A DNA stretch of 64,000 bases from Apophysomyces variabilis (taxonomy: Eukaryota; Mucoromycota; Mucoromycetes; Mucorales; Mucoraceae). The notes under the pieces are model-generated. The model did no database searches. It saw only the letters and a list, made by a program, of their open reading frames with translations, and had not been told where the DNA came from. The stretch spans positions 263,061 through 327,060 of the forward strand of contig MZZL01000391.1 in the NCBI GenBank assembly GCA_002749535.1, read 5' to 3'. The translations under genes were made by a program, and so were the position numbers. Shown here piece by piece: positions 48,653 through 59,562 of this stretch. The first letter of the stretch is position 1. Each line of letters opens with the position of its first letter.

Positions 48653-48932
48653 TAATGCATGTTGCATAAATAGGAAGAGAGTTATATTCTTCAATCAACT
48701 TCATAAACCTCTTGATACGCCGGAAATGTTAAAACCTCTGACTGCGACATCATATACAAACATTTCATGATGTCTAACCGTGTTATACTAATTCACGCAT
48801 GTTTCAAAAGTTAACTGCTACGAGCTATGAGCGCAACTGGAAGGGTCATCACTGCAGTAAATTTATTTGCTTTAGATTTGGTTGCTAATGACTTCGCTAT
48901 AGAATAAAGGTTCCTAGAGCATCTTTGGCCAT

Positions 48933-50986
48933 TTAATACAACTTTTCAAAATTGGCATATAATTTAAGCGCGATAGGGATGTCACCCACGCTTGTGACAA
49001 GGTTATCTTTATGGATGGTATCGTCAGGAAGGGTCCAACGAAATTTTCGAACTTGATGGTGAATATTAGTAACATTTCTTTGTAAAGCTGGGGTAAAAAG
49101 CACTTACGCATCATTGAAAGCATCACACGTTGTAGTGTTAAACTAAAGTTCATGCCAAAGCATTGACGCAATCCTAATCCGAATGGTAGCCAGGCGCTGG
49201 GATGCTCTTCCGCTTCACCATCTGGTGAAAACCGGTCAGGGTTAAACGTATATGGATCTTTCCATATGTTGGGATTATGATGGATATCAAATATATCGGA
49301 GACTACTGGTGTTCCTTTGGGTATGAACACACTTGCCAGCTCCATATCTTCGGTTGTCCGGCGAGTTGCATTTTGTGTAACTGGGGTATTAATGCGCATT
49401 GTCTATCAAGTTCATTTGGAATAAGATCATGTACCTATGCAATGATAAGAAAGTATACAAACCTCTTTAATAACTTGGCCGATATAGCGTAGCTTTTTCA
49501 CTTGTTCAATGGTTGGCAAAACATCAAATGGGTCATCACCGAGGACCTCGATAGCCTCTTGCCTTGCCTTTTCTTGAATATCCTGGGAAAAGAAATCGAT
49601 AAGCAAGAAATATAAAAATCTGACTATTAGCGTACCGGATTCTTGGACAAATGATAGACAGCAAATGAAAGCGAATTGGCTGTAGTGGCCTGGCCAGCGA
49701 GGAAAAAGACGCGCAAGTTGCTCTATAGAATACATAGACATTCAATAAGTGCTCCTATAGATCACTTCTTGTCCATACATTAAGTTCTTCGTCTGTCAGA
49801 GCGCCTTCACCCAGTTTCTCGCTCTCGAGCATTAGAGTTAACAGGTCCTTCTCTGCGTCCTCGCTAGCGTTCATAGTATGGTCCTTTGCCATGACCTCCT
49901 GCCGTCTCTGGCTTATTACTTGGCGCAACATTTGTTTGAACTGTTTAAGATCATTCTGCACTGCTTTCCGGCTTGGAAACATCCACAAGAAATATTTATC
50001 CAGAATAGGAAAATGGAAAAACAGGGGTTCCCGGATACCGTCGTCGATGTTATAGTACATTCGAACCCATGGGTTATCTGGATCATTTAAGGCGTTGAAG
50101 TCAAAATCTAACGCAAACATGGTAAGAACGTGTTATCCTCAATGACTTTCGCTACTTAACTGAATCCGACCTTGCCGATCACGTTGAGAGCAGCACGTTT
50201 CATAACGTCAACAGCATCTATTGGAGCTCCCATGCGTGCTTCTAATGCCGTGAACATGTCCTGTGTCAAATGGGCAAACGCCTTCACAGGCATCGAACGA
50301 TGAAACGCGGGGTTGATAATCTAAACAAGGCATTACTATGAGCTGCTCTTCGTTCTCTTGTTTATTACCTTTCTGTTCTTTTTCCATTCAGCTCCGTTCG
50401 AAAATAGAACATTGGGACTACCGAGGTATTGGGCGTCAATCGTATCTTCCCTGCCAAGGCGAATATCTGCCTTAGGAAACCTCTCTATATGAGTGCGAAT
50501 TTTAAAATCTGTAATAAAAACGATAAGGACTTACTCAGATCAGTCAGAACCTGCTTTGCAGTTTGTGGTTCTACAATGTGGACAGTCCATCCTACTCTAT
50601 CTAAACGCTAATGAATCAAACGTTTAATTAATAATACTTGCTGTTAACCACATAAACAAAGAAAAGGTGATTCTTTTACTCACCACATAAAGTCCGTTAG
50701 GAATTGTCCCATCTTTAATCATTGGTTGGATTAAGCGCAAGTTGTATGAGTCAGGAGGCTCATGTCTCAGTCTTCCTTTCATATAGCTGTAGAATGATAT
50801 GTAAGGGATATGGCGCAGATTCCTCGGTGGTCTTGCTATTTTGTCAAACAAACTGTATAGGCCTATTAAGAACACAGCAGAGCTGATGGTGTATCTGTGC
50901 TTTGGGTTAAGCTTGATTAGTTTTCCGAGAGCATTATTGAAAACATGGAAAAGGTTGGTATGGGATAATTGTCGAATGACGTCCAT
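48933..50986 (-). CDS. cytochrome P450 monooxygenase
   Basis: 533 aa from nine minus-strand exons: 50986-50684, 50607-50535, 50484-50369, 50320-50161, 50107-49779, 49722-49636, 49582-49463, 49402-49108 and 49051-48933. Seen: an N-terminal membrane anchor (YTISSAVFLIGLYSLF), the I-helix oxygen-binding motif AGQATT (336-341), the K-helix ExxR (Glu396-Thr-Met-Arg399), the FNPDRF element and the heme loop FGLGLRQCFG with Cys477 as iron ligand. It is an ER-bound heme oxygenase; the substrate cannot be inferred. Family and start agree with fungal microsomal P450s of about 530 aa. The open frame continues upstream to 51073, but Met50986 gives the usual anchor length. The junction before exon 3 has two candidate acceptors. 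Confidence 0.93.
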
Positions 50987-51789
50987 CACAGCAATTATTC
51001 GAAAAATATTGCTTAATACATGATAAGGAGGCTTTATATAAGTACTGATAAAAACACCGCTCGTCTGATGCAAAATGCCGAGATCTCACGTCCAATTTTA
51101 TTACAACCGGTATGACGTTTTGTATCGTAGTACGTTTTTGAAGTTAAATCATCCTTGTTTCTGTGCAGAAAAGGTAGAATACGACTAGTTCCTAGTCGAG
51201 TTCGGTGATACATCGGGTATTGTTTCTCTCAAAAACGACTAGTTGGCATGGCCAAAAAGTGGATACTCTTGGCATTGAGACACTCTGTCCGCTTGATTAT
51301 TACGGATAAACGTCGGTAATACCGTATTCATTTTCTCTGATAACAAAGTGGGCTCGACGAAGTTGACACTCATTATTGATAGCTGAACGAAGCAATGTGA
51401 AGTAAAGGGTTCGTAATTGCCAATGAAGGCCATCTATGCTCCATCTTCGTCCAATATGTGACCATTACTGATGTTATACATCGATAGCACGTATGTTGAA
51501 GAGAAAAGCAAGATAAAGAACCAAGGGTCTACTTCAGTTAGTAGACAAAGAGACCGAAGTTTTCTTTACAGCGAGATCAGTTCTGGACTAGATAGTAATG
51601 GCCAAACTTTGCTTGGTTAATTCTAGATCTGCTCGCTTTTTGCAAACATATCCATACAATGGCAACCCTGCTTTATCATGATAAGAACGTATTTCTGTGG
51701 CGCTCATAATATCGCCAGACTTCAGAAGAGCCTGATTTTGATGACATTCCTCACCCTTTTCACTGTGTAAATATTTCACAGGCTATATC
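50987..51789. other. intergenic, P450 upstream region
   Basis: About 800 bp without a supported gene; short frames of 60-65 aa only. The part next to 50986 should hold the P450 promoter. Confidence 0.45.
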
Positions 51790-51791
51790 TA

Positions 51792-52252
51792 CAGTAAACT
51801 CTCCTAATTTCAATCTTTGTTAACTTAAACACTTGCCTATTTCAATAATTTCGAGATTCGCAAAAAAACACTTTTGAAAATTTTCAACGCCTCACTAATT
51901 TTCAAGACTCAATGTCTATGGCGGGTTGAGATGGAATCGAGGTCTTCTTCGATAGCAAATATTATTAGATTGTGCTAAACTAGTATTGATAGTAATACTT
52001 TTTATTGCTTAATAATAATAACAGTTAAATGTTTTCTGTTTAGTATTGCAGCAAGGACTATAGCTGGATTTAGACACTTGCAACTCATGGCGAGGTGTGA
52101 ACAAGTGACTGCTTGATGACTAGCTAATGCTGATAGAGTGAGATGCTTTCTATGCTGATATACGTTATTGCACTTCTTCGTTAATTCCAACCCCCACATA
52201 TATTCGATCAGTGAGCTCTAACCAAGGCCTTGAAATTAATTGGGGTTTACTG
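51792..52252. mobile_element. pogo/Tc1-mariner-like nonautonomous element (MITE)
   Basis: A 461-bp unit begins CAGTAAACTCTCC-TAATTTCAA and ends with the reverse complement of CAGTAAACCCCAATTAATTTCAA. Terminal inverted repeats match perfectly over the first 8 bp and again over TAATTTCAA after an imperfect middle (about 24 bp in all). Both ends abut TA (51790-51791 and 52253-52254), the expected Tc1/mariner target duplication. CAGT-starting ends are typical of pogo/Fot1 elements (known). The inside has no transposase frame: the longest is 65 aa and carries no DDE motif. The element is therefore nonautonomous or decayed. Boundaries come only from the termini, with no second copy in the window. 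Confidence 0.7.
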
Positions 52253-52423
52253 TACTCGTATGAGACTAACATTGCATCCAGTGGATCGTTGCTGGGAAAG
52301 ATCTCTCAAGCGAGCTTTTCCTCTTCCGGCAGTTGTGTCTTGAAAAGAAACGAAGAGAACCTCCGATGGCAGATATTGAGCTATTAACCTTGAACAGTAT
52401 ATATTTGTTTAAGTTAAACCCAC
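52253..52423. other. spacer between MITE and gene relic
   Basis: 170 bp, nothing recognised. Confidence 0.4.
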
Positions 52424-54000
52424 ATGGATTGCATGAGTTATATTCCGCATGTATTTGACGCTATTATGGATGAGATACGCCAAGAACTGGAAAAAAACTG
52501 CATTCAAATTGATGGAACAAGGCTCTACAAAATCGTGCATAACAATAGAAGACGTAAGTCCCTTGAGGCTCCGGCTTTGAATTAAATGGTTTTAACTCTT
52601 GAATGTAGCTTCTTTTGAACAATGAGGATGCTGAAAGGGTTATAATTTCTCACCTGCAAACCACACGAGGGCAGTCGAAAGAGAAATATTCGGTTACATA
52701 GGTTCTATATGAGTTGTATGGTTTACGTGATTTATCCAAAATCAGTAGCCGTGAATGAATAACGCTTTATAGTCATTATATTAAACAAAAGGCCTATAGC
52801 AAGGAAACAGATTTTCGAGATGTGGATGAAGATACATTCATTGATACGGTATTTAAGCCTTTTTTTCATTTAACTATTCAGAGGTCAACCATTGTCGCCG
52901 GGTTGGGTAAATGGTTTGCTTAATTTCTACTGAGGTAGACAGTAAACGAAATCCTCCTCTCTAGGCCATTCGCTACTTTGATGGCAGGCAACAGAAAGCG
53001 CAGACACTCGGGCCAGCATGAATACTACGCGCAGATGCTACCATTGATGCAGTAATCGCAAAGACTGTCTCGTAGTCGAAGTAAAGCCACTCTGCACCCA
53101 CCAAGCACTGAGCTTACTAAGATTGATTTTGAAATGAAAGCAAACCGCGACCATCTTATTGATGACCGTGTGGAGAACCCTATCTACCGTGCCGCTTCAA
53201 ATGTTCAGTGTGCAGGTTTTCCATGCTGATCGTTCAAGATGAATCTTGAGTACGATGGAATATGAGCAATAATATATAGGAAGGGAACAGAGGCCTGTTT
53301 TGTTCGTTCGGCAACTTCCTATTTTTTGTGTTTTCTTCGGTTATCCACATTTGAAAGAAATAATAAAAGAAAAATTATCATTTCAACTCTTTACTCTACC
53401 TGTATGCAGTCTCTCTTCGTGACACGGACTCTTTGCGCATGAGTGAACCTACTGTCCATTCATGTGCTGCTAAATTGCCTTCCCTTTTTCAAGCTCATGT
53501 TCACTTGAACAACATTCACGTGCCAAAAACGAATCCGAGGATGTCGTAGAGACATCGCGATCGACACCATAGGCTACAAGCAGTCAAACTGAAGCATCGG
53601 TCTAAAAGTATGTTTTGTCATACTAATGTGTCGCCTATATGCCACTGAACCGATAGGTGCAGGATTTCTAGATGAATACGCTATACATGTAGTTCCCAGC
53701 TTTGAAACACCTCTGGATAAGTTGGAAGTAACGGTCATTTCCATAAGATACCAAAATAATCATGACTTGAATTTGATACAGTGATCTCTAAGGAATTTGC
53801 TGCTTCCAACACTAAGCGAGGGGGAAATGCCACCCTGGCAGAAAGCAAAGACAGAAATCGCAGAAGCTACAAAATCAGTAGATAGCGAACATTATAGCGA
53901 TGCTGATATGCACCACATAGATTTGCTTGTGTTAGATACAGTTGCATTCCGTTGTACCAGTGTCGTGCCCTTAATGGTGAATCTTTTAATTCCATGAGGG
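52424..54000 (+). pseudogene. decayed multi-exon gene, family unknown
   Basis: A first exon from Met52424 (MDCMSYIPHVFDAIMDEIRQ...) ends in a good donor near 52553. The next coding-like pieces (about 52608-52696, then about 52701-52910) read sensible helices (LYELYGLRDLSKISSRE, FRDVDEDTFIDTVFKPFFHL), but the second contains an in-frame TGA and the phases do not fit. Later pieces near 53110-53230 (ELTKIDFEMKANRDHLIDDR) and 53797-53997 are in other frames. No domain is recognised. It is next to a transposon relic, which fits a region under decay. Confidence 0.45.
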
Positions 54001-54222
54001 CGAAATTGTCCCGAGAAGTTTCACTAAACAATCTATTAGCAACAAAATGGCCAAGGCATTGGTATCACTCAAAATATTATAAATATAGGATGTACCAAAA
54101 AGAGTCAGAAGTCGTCTTATCCTAAATGCATTGCTATTTCTTTAGCTTTAGATTTTTTGTTGCCACAATTTTAAGTACACCTTTGGTGCGCAACAATTAG
54201 GAAAAATTTTTCAAAAAGGAAA

Positions 54223-54295
54223 CGAGGCTACCAGGGGTCGAACCTGGAATCTCCTGATTCGTAGTCAGGCGCCTTATCCATTTGGCCATAGCCCC
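54223..54295 (-). tRNA. tRNA-Arg (anticodon ACG)
   Basis: 73-nt cloverleaf on the minus strand. The acceptor stem pairs GGGGCTA with TAGCCTC (one G-U pair), discriminator G. D-arm region GCCAAATGGATAAGGC; anticodon arm CCTGA-CTACGAA-TCAGG with ACG at the anticodon position; T-arm CCAGG-TTCGACC-CCTGG, which also holds the B box GGTTCGA. No intron. Downstream on the minus strand TTTTT (54213-54217) fits an RNA polymerase III terminator. A34 is expected to be edited to inosine to read CGU/CGC/CGA codons (known). Confidence 0.96.
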
Positions 54296-54734
54296 TTTGG
54301 ATTTTTCCTGCCAGGGCCATATCTATTTGAGGAATAATGGAAAATTGGATCTCTTTCTGGTCTTAAAGATGTTAAAAGGTTAAAGTCGTAGTAAAAAGAA
54401 AAGGTCTTTATACCATTTTTTTTTATTTTGTTATTAATCAAAAATATACATGTAATAATATTTTAATTTTGAGTACACAGTTTACTTTATAAAGAAAAGC
54501 AACTATTTTTCTTCTAAATATCTTTTTTATTGCTTTATATTATTATTATAACTAAGTATACATGAAGGTTGTTTTATGACAAGGTCAGATAGAATATACA
54601 ATGTATCAACAAGTATCTGTTTAATTTAAGAAAGCATTATTGTTAATATACTAAAACAGCTTCAACGAATATAATATGTGACTTGAAAACTGACTTCGCC
54701 TAAAAAATTACGATACCTTTTCTTTTTCTTTAGC
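54296..54734. other. AT-rich spacer and cactin upstream region
   Basis: 440 bp, very AT-rich. It should contain the tRNA 5' flank and the cactin promoter. A TTTAG just before the cactin start could be the acceptor of a 5' UTR intron. Confidence 0.4.
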
Positions 54735-57099
54735 ATGCCAAGATCACCTGAGAGAAAAAGCTACCGTGATCGCTCTTCAAGTAGGGATAGATATAGTAGT
54801 GATTATAAGAGCGATAGAAAGAAAAAGTAAGAATGCTTGAACATAGAGCCTATCTCATCCAGATCATACACAGAAAACGATCTCATTCACCGGAGGAATC
54901 CGATCGTCGGCGTAGACGAAAAGAAAAAAAGAGAAAAAACGAAAAGAAAGATCGATATAACGATGTTAGTGATGACGAAGACAATGCCGTTTTGCCTTCC
55001 TCGTCGAACCTTTCGTTAGAAACCTTAGGATACTCCAATGTTAATAATCCTTTCAACGACGTCAACCTTGAATCGAAATTTGTCTGGACTAAGAAGAAAG
55101 AAAGAGATCGTAAAGAATTAGGTTTGGATTCTGCAGAGATCAAAAGACGCGAACGCATTCGACGACGAGAAGCAGATGAGGAATTAGCCAAGTTAAACAA
55201 GCGCAGAGCGGAAAGAGAGCGGGAAATGCAGTTACGTGAAGAAGAGATGGCGCGTATGCAACGAGATGCTGAGTTAGCGCAAATGGGAGACTGGCAAGCG
55301 AAAGAAGAAGAGGTAAGTTAAAGGTGCGAACATGCAGTTGATGAGATCTGACATTCTACCAGTTTCATCTTGAACAAGCGAAGCGTCGTGCTGAGATCAG
55401 AATAAAAGAAGGACGAGCAAAGCCAATCGATATCTTGGCTATGAATCTTCGATTGTCCAATGAACCTGATAAAGTTGAAGAGAATGTAGAATTGGAAATC
55501 GATTTAGAAGAGCCGTATACCATTTTTGATGTAAGTCAGGAAAAACTGCTAGTTGCATTTGTACTCATACAGAATCATCAGAATCTCACTCTGGAAGAGA
55601 CCGAAGAATTACATCAAGACATTCAGATGCATTTGAATTTGGAGAAGAATGAAAAGACTTTGGAGTTTTGGCGGGCATTGATTGTGGTAGCAGATGATCG
55701 AGTGGGTAAACTTCGTGCAACAGATGGTAGAGGCGCCGTAGCAGAATCAGTAAATCAAGATATTCAACGTGTTCTTTCTGGAAAGACCTATTCGCAACTG
55801 ACGGTGCTTCAAAGCCAAATCATGAAAAAATTGAGTTCAAACGAACCGGTAGACGTGGAGTATTGGGAAAATCTGTTGAAAGAATTAGTGGTGTTTAAGG
55901 CAAAAGCGAAACTGAATACGATGCATCAAGAACTTTTATCCAAACGACTACAACAACTTCGTACGCGGCAAAGGGAGGAGGCGCTTAAAGTTCAGGAGGA
56001 ATTGGAAAAAGTATTGTCCATGCAGTCAACAGAGGTTCATGGTCGTGGTGTAGGCGCTGGTGAAGGGATCCCGAATGAACCTGTTGATCAGGACTTGATG
56101 GAACAGCAAGATCGGTCGTTTGAAGAGAGTGCAGAAACTGAGCAACCTACTTTAATCGAGCCATACGATAGAGCCATGAGTCCCGAGCCGATATTCCGCC
56201 TAAGCAAGGATGATAAAGAGTTAGAGATCGTAGACCCAATAGAAGATCGCAGGCAATTGGTAAGCCTTTGTCTCAATCTAGATAAGCTTTAGTACTGAAC
56301 TCAGTATGTGCATTAGATGGAGGAGCGACGTAAGGTCTTAGCAAGCAAAATCATCACGAGAAAAACAAAACAAAAGCCTGAGCCCGTCGCCGAGGAGCCA
56401 CAAGATGATTCGGTGGCTTCAGCAGCATTATTCGAGCAAGAGGCCGCAAAAGGAATCGACGAAGATGAAGCTATTTTCAACATCGAGGCAGAATTGGCGA
56501 AACAGGTAACAAGAGGAGCGTCTTAACCAGTGCACTCATTTATCCGAATTAGACTTACCTTTGGCAAGATAAATATCGCCCAAGAAAACCTCGTTATTTC
56601 AATCGAGTACATACTGGTTATGAATGGAACAAATACAACCAGACACATTATGATCATGACAACCCGCCTCCAAAAGGTAAGCAGAATGGCGCTGAAGCAC
56701 TAATCTGATATCTAACTGTTTTATTTTCTGTAGTCGTCCAGGGTTACAAGTACGTGGATCAAACGTTAATTTTCTTTTTATGAAGATGGCTACTAATATG
56801 GATTGTAGGTTTAACATATTCTATCCAGACCTTATCGACAAATCTCAAGCACCTACCTATTTTGTGGAGAAGGATCCTGAATCACCAGAGACTGTATTAA
56901 TTCGATTCCGTGCTGGCCCTCCATATGAGGTAACCTTTGAGACTACAAAACGGTTTATTGATACTATGTATAGGATATTGCTTTTCGCATCGTTAACCGA
57001 GAATGGGAATATTCTCATAAGAAAGGATTCAAATGCAGCTTTGATCGTGGAGTCTTGAGTCTTTGGTTTCATTTCAAGAGACAATTCTACCGTAAATAA
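54735..57099 (+). CDS. CACTIN: cactin, spliceosome-associated protein
   Basis: 650 aa from nine exons: 54735-54826, 54874-55312, 55363-55530, 55582-56259, 56317-56505, 56553-56676, 56734-56749, 56809-56929 and 56974-57099. The N-terminus is an Arg/Ser/Lys-rich, RS-like region, then FVWTKK. The central cactin domain contains KPIDILAMNL, EPYTIFDNLTLEE and FWRALIVV. The C-terminal domain is highly diagnostic: YLWQDKYRPRKPRYFNRVHT, GYEWNKYNQTHYD, GYKFNIFYPDL and DIAFRIVNREWEYSHKKGF...LWFHFKR. Cactin associates with the late spliceosome and affects splicing (known for human and S. pombe Cay1). Exon 7 is only 16 nt. Intron 3 (55531-55581) is a multiple of three and free of stops; it was removed because family members lack it. 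The stop lies inside an AAATAAA stretch that may double as poly(A) signal. Confidence 0.95.
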
Positions 57100-57253
57100 A
57101 GTGACATACATCCTTCGCACCCTTCTTCGAACAACGCCTATGCATATTAGCGACGTTTGGGCGGAAATTCATATGGGAAAGACTGCCATTAACTTATTAT
57201 GAAATGTTTGCGAATTTATTTACTTTTATTGTTTATCATTTAAATTTATGATA

Positions 57254-59162
57254 CTAATGATCGACATCCATGGCTTCTTGATTCCCTTTAATTTCAATCT
57301 TTCCGCGGCTCATTTCAAAGTATTGGTTGGGATGCTGAATTGTATCGATTTTTTCGGTAGATTCAGGGTGCGTCACTTCGTAATATCGTGTACAGGCGAC
57401 CTGGTAGTGTTTCTCTTGAACAAGATTGACGATTTCATTAACATGTGCAGTGGCGACGCGGTCTTTGTACAGCCTGGCTTCGAGATTTTGTATAGAGAAG
57501 TGCCGGAATGGACAGCCATGATGGTCTCCTGTTGATGGTGGGTTACCTTGGATGATTTTCATACAGCTAAATGACGGTAATTAGCCACAGCTCCTGCAGT
57601 CAATGGTGGGAAGGTCTTACTTATATGGTGAATAATTAGCCCGTTTTCCTTCCAGACCATAGTTGTGTCTAATATTGTATGCATATTCTTTTTGAAACTT
57701 GTCATCTGTGATGTTTGAAAAGGCTTTCCGCCAGAATAAAAGTGCCTCTTCAATAGGAAGGCCGATAGCCTGCAGGTACTTGTATCAGCGCTCCGCTATT
57801 TTACAGTCTACTCTACTTACCTTGAGGAAGAGACCATACTGCATACGCCCTCCGTACCGAAGATGTTTGTTTGCACGTAATGATTCATGTAGATTTCGCA
57901 TACATAATGGTGCGTGTCGTTGTATGATCTAGTTACAAGCAGTCAATATTCGGTAGCTGTTGGGTATTCTCATCTACTTACCGGATCCACATCATCTGCT
58001 TTTATCAATCCAGCCATATTCTCCGGGTCGCTATAAGTCTTGCCTATGTATTGTTTTTCAACATTCAACAATATCGGCTTTAAACGATCATCTTCCTCCA
58101 TTCTAGGTAGTGCTTTTGACGTAACCTTGACACGCAGGTGAGTCTCCGCTACTTTACTCATTCACAAACTTCTTTTCTTACCTCTAGTGCCTTTAATAAC
58201 AGAGCACGAAATTCATCCATGATAACACTGACTTGTTCTGACATAGGAACATACGCTTTGCCTCTTCTAACATACACAGCTCGCCGGGAAACAAGATCAG
58301 GAACTTTTTCAAAATCAACCTATGGTACGCCATCAAGCAACTGCCGGACCATCAGACCTTTTACCTTGAAATAAGTTTCATTGATCACATATTCTTTTAT
58401 GTTGGAAGATCCAATGGTTTTACTGAGAGCCCATCCAGCACAGAGCTCGAGCTCTTTGAGGATCTCCTGTTTCTCTACTGGATCAAGCTACCGTACAAAA
58501 TCAGTATCTCGATACTTTGTAATAATTTACGCACAATTTTCCAATCTAGGTCTAGACTTGCAAGGAACCGTTTTTTGTCTTCCATAGTTTCTTGCTCAAA
58601 CCGAAACCTATTCCGCTATGAGAAACTTTCGTAGCGCTGTTTTGCGCATTACTTGAACAAAGCACACTCTTGTCGTAAAAACCATTCTCGAAGGTCTTCG
58701 CTACATTATTGTAAGCCTGAGAACCATGCCGATTCAAGTACCTTCGACAATAAGCCATTCGTAGTACATAATGACTGACATGATCTTTGCGTCGTTCTTC
58801 GTATAGGTTCAAACCTTTCGATAGGTTTGAATGCAAAGGCATGTGGTTCTCAAGCACATGGTCGATGTCTTTTTTCAGATCCAGTCCTCGTCTATTCCTT
58901 AATGTTGCATCCTCAATCGCTTTCAGTACTGGAAAGCTTTCATGTTAGCTCTAAGCTTTAGGTAGGCAAAGCTACCTTGTAATCGATCAAGAGCGAACTG
59001 TTCGAATTCCTCAATGGTGATTTCTGCTGGTGGGGGTTTAAGATAAAAATTGAGACGCAAAGGATATTCGGTATTTAGTACGTCTGAACGACCATGCTCG
59101 ACATATATTCGTTGACGTTTCGCAGCAGCTGTGAATTTGTTTTCAGGTCTCGATTTACGCAT
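57254..59162 (-). CDS. PRI2: DNA primase large subunit
   Basis: 489 aa from ten minus-strand exons: 59162-58976, 58928-58742, 58700-58653, 58607-58535, 58487-58365, 58319-58182, 58125-57982, 57928-57821, 57769-57621 and 57566-57254. Seen: [52 protein letters not shown], then the C-terminal iron-sulfur domain. Its four cluster cysteines are Cys309, Cys387, Cys404 and Cys444, with spacings 78, 17 and 40 against 80, 17 and 40 in human PRIM2. [18 protein letters not shown] and [10 protein letters not shown] are typical. It works with Pri1 and polymerase alpha to start DNA synthesis. Introns are as short as 41 nt (58701-58741). The frame also opens from Met59261, giving 33 extra residues unlike the family; Met59162 is preferred. 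Confidence 0.94.
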
Positions 59163-59562
59163 GTCGGGTAACAGGGGAAAACGCGACCGTAAAAGGAACG
59201 CGATCTGACCTGTCGCCTGAAACGCGCAGTCACCAAAGGAAACAAGACTTGGAATTTCCAAGCTCTAACTGCTTAAAGGGCTAGGCGCTATTCAGCACAT
59301 GTTACATAGACCTAGTCCGAAGTCTGAGAGAAGGTACAAACCAATCATTTCCTTTAGGAATATAAACGGATCGAAGCAACTATTACAACTGCTTTCCATG
59401 TCACTAGTTGGCTCTGTTCTATGTAATACGCTGCTTGAGCATATAGACTGAAAACTCCCATGCAGGATCGTTAGCCCGAATGAATTCTAGTATGAATCAA
59501 TCCTTTTATGCATATCAATTGAAGAAAAAAGAGTAGTACATTTACAACATGAGTGGTATATT
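59163..59562. other. intergenic, PRI2 promoter and TBC-gene 3' region
   Basis: 400 bp between tandem minus-strand genes. It includes a possible 33-codon N-terminal extension of PRI2. Nothing else is seen. Confidence 0.45.

Noticed and set aside
54837..55200. Frames of 60-105 aa overlapping cactin exon 2
   Set aside because: Out-of-frame or antisense shadows of the Lys/Arg-rich cactin coding sequence.
59163..59261. 33-residue extension of PRI2
   Set aside because: It lacks similarity to the family N-terminus; kept only as an alternative start.
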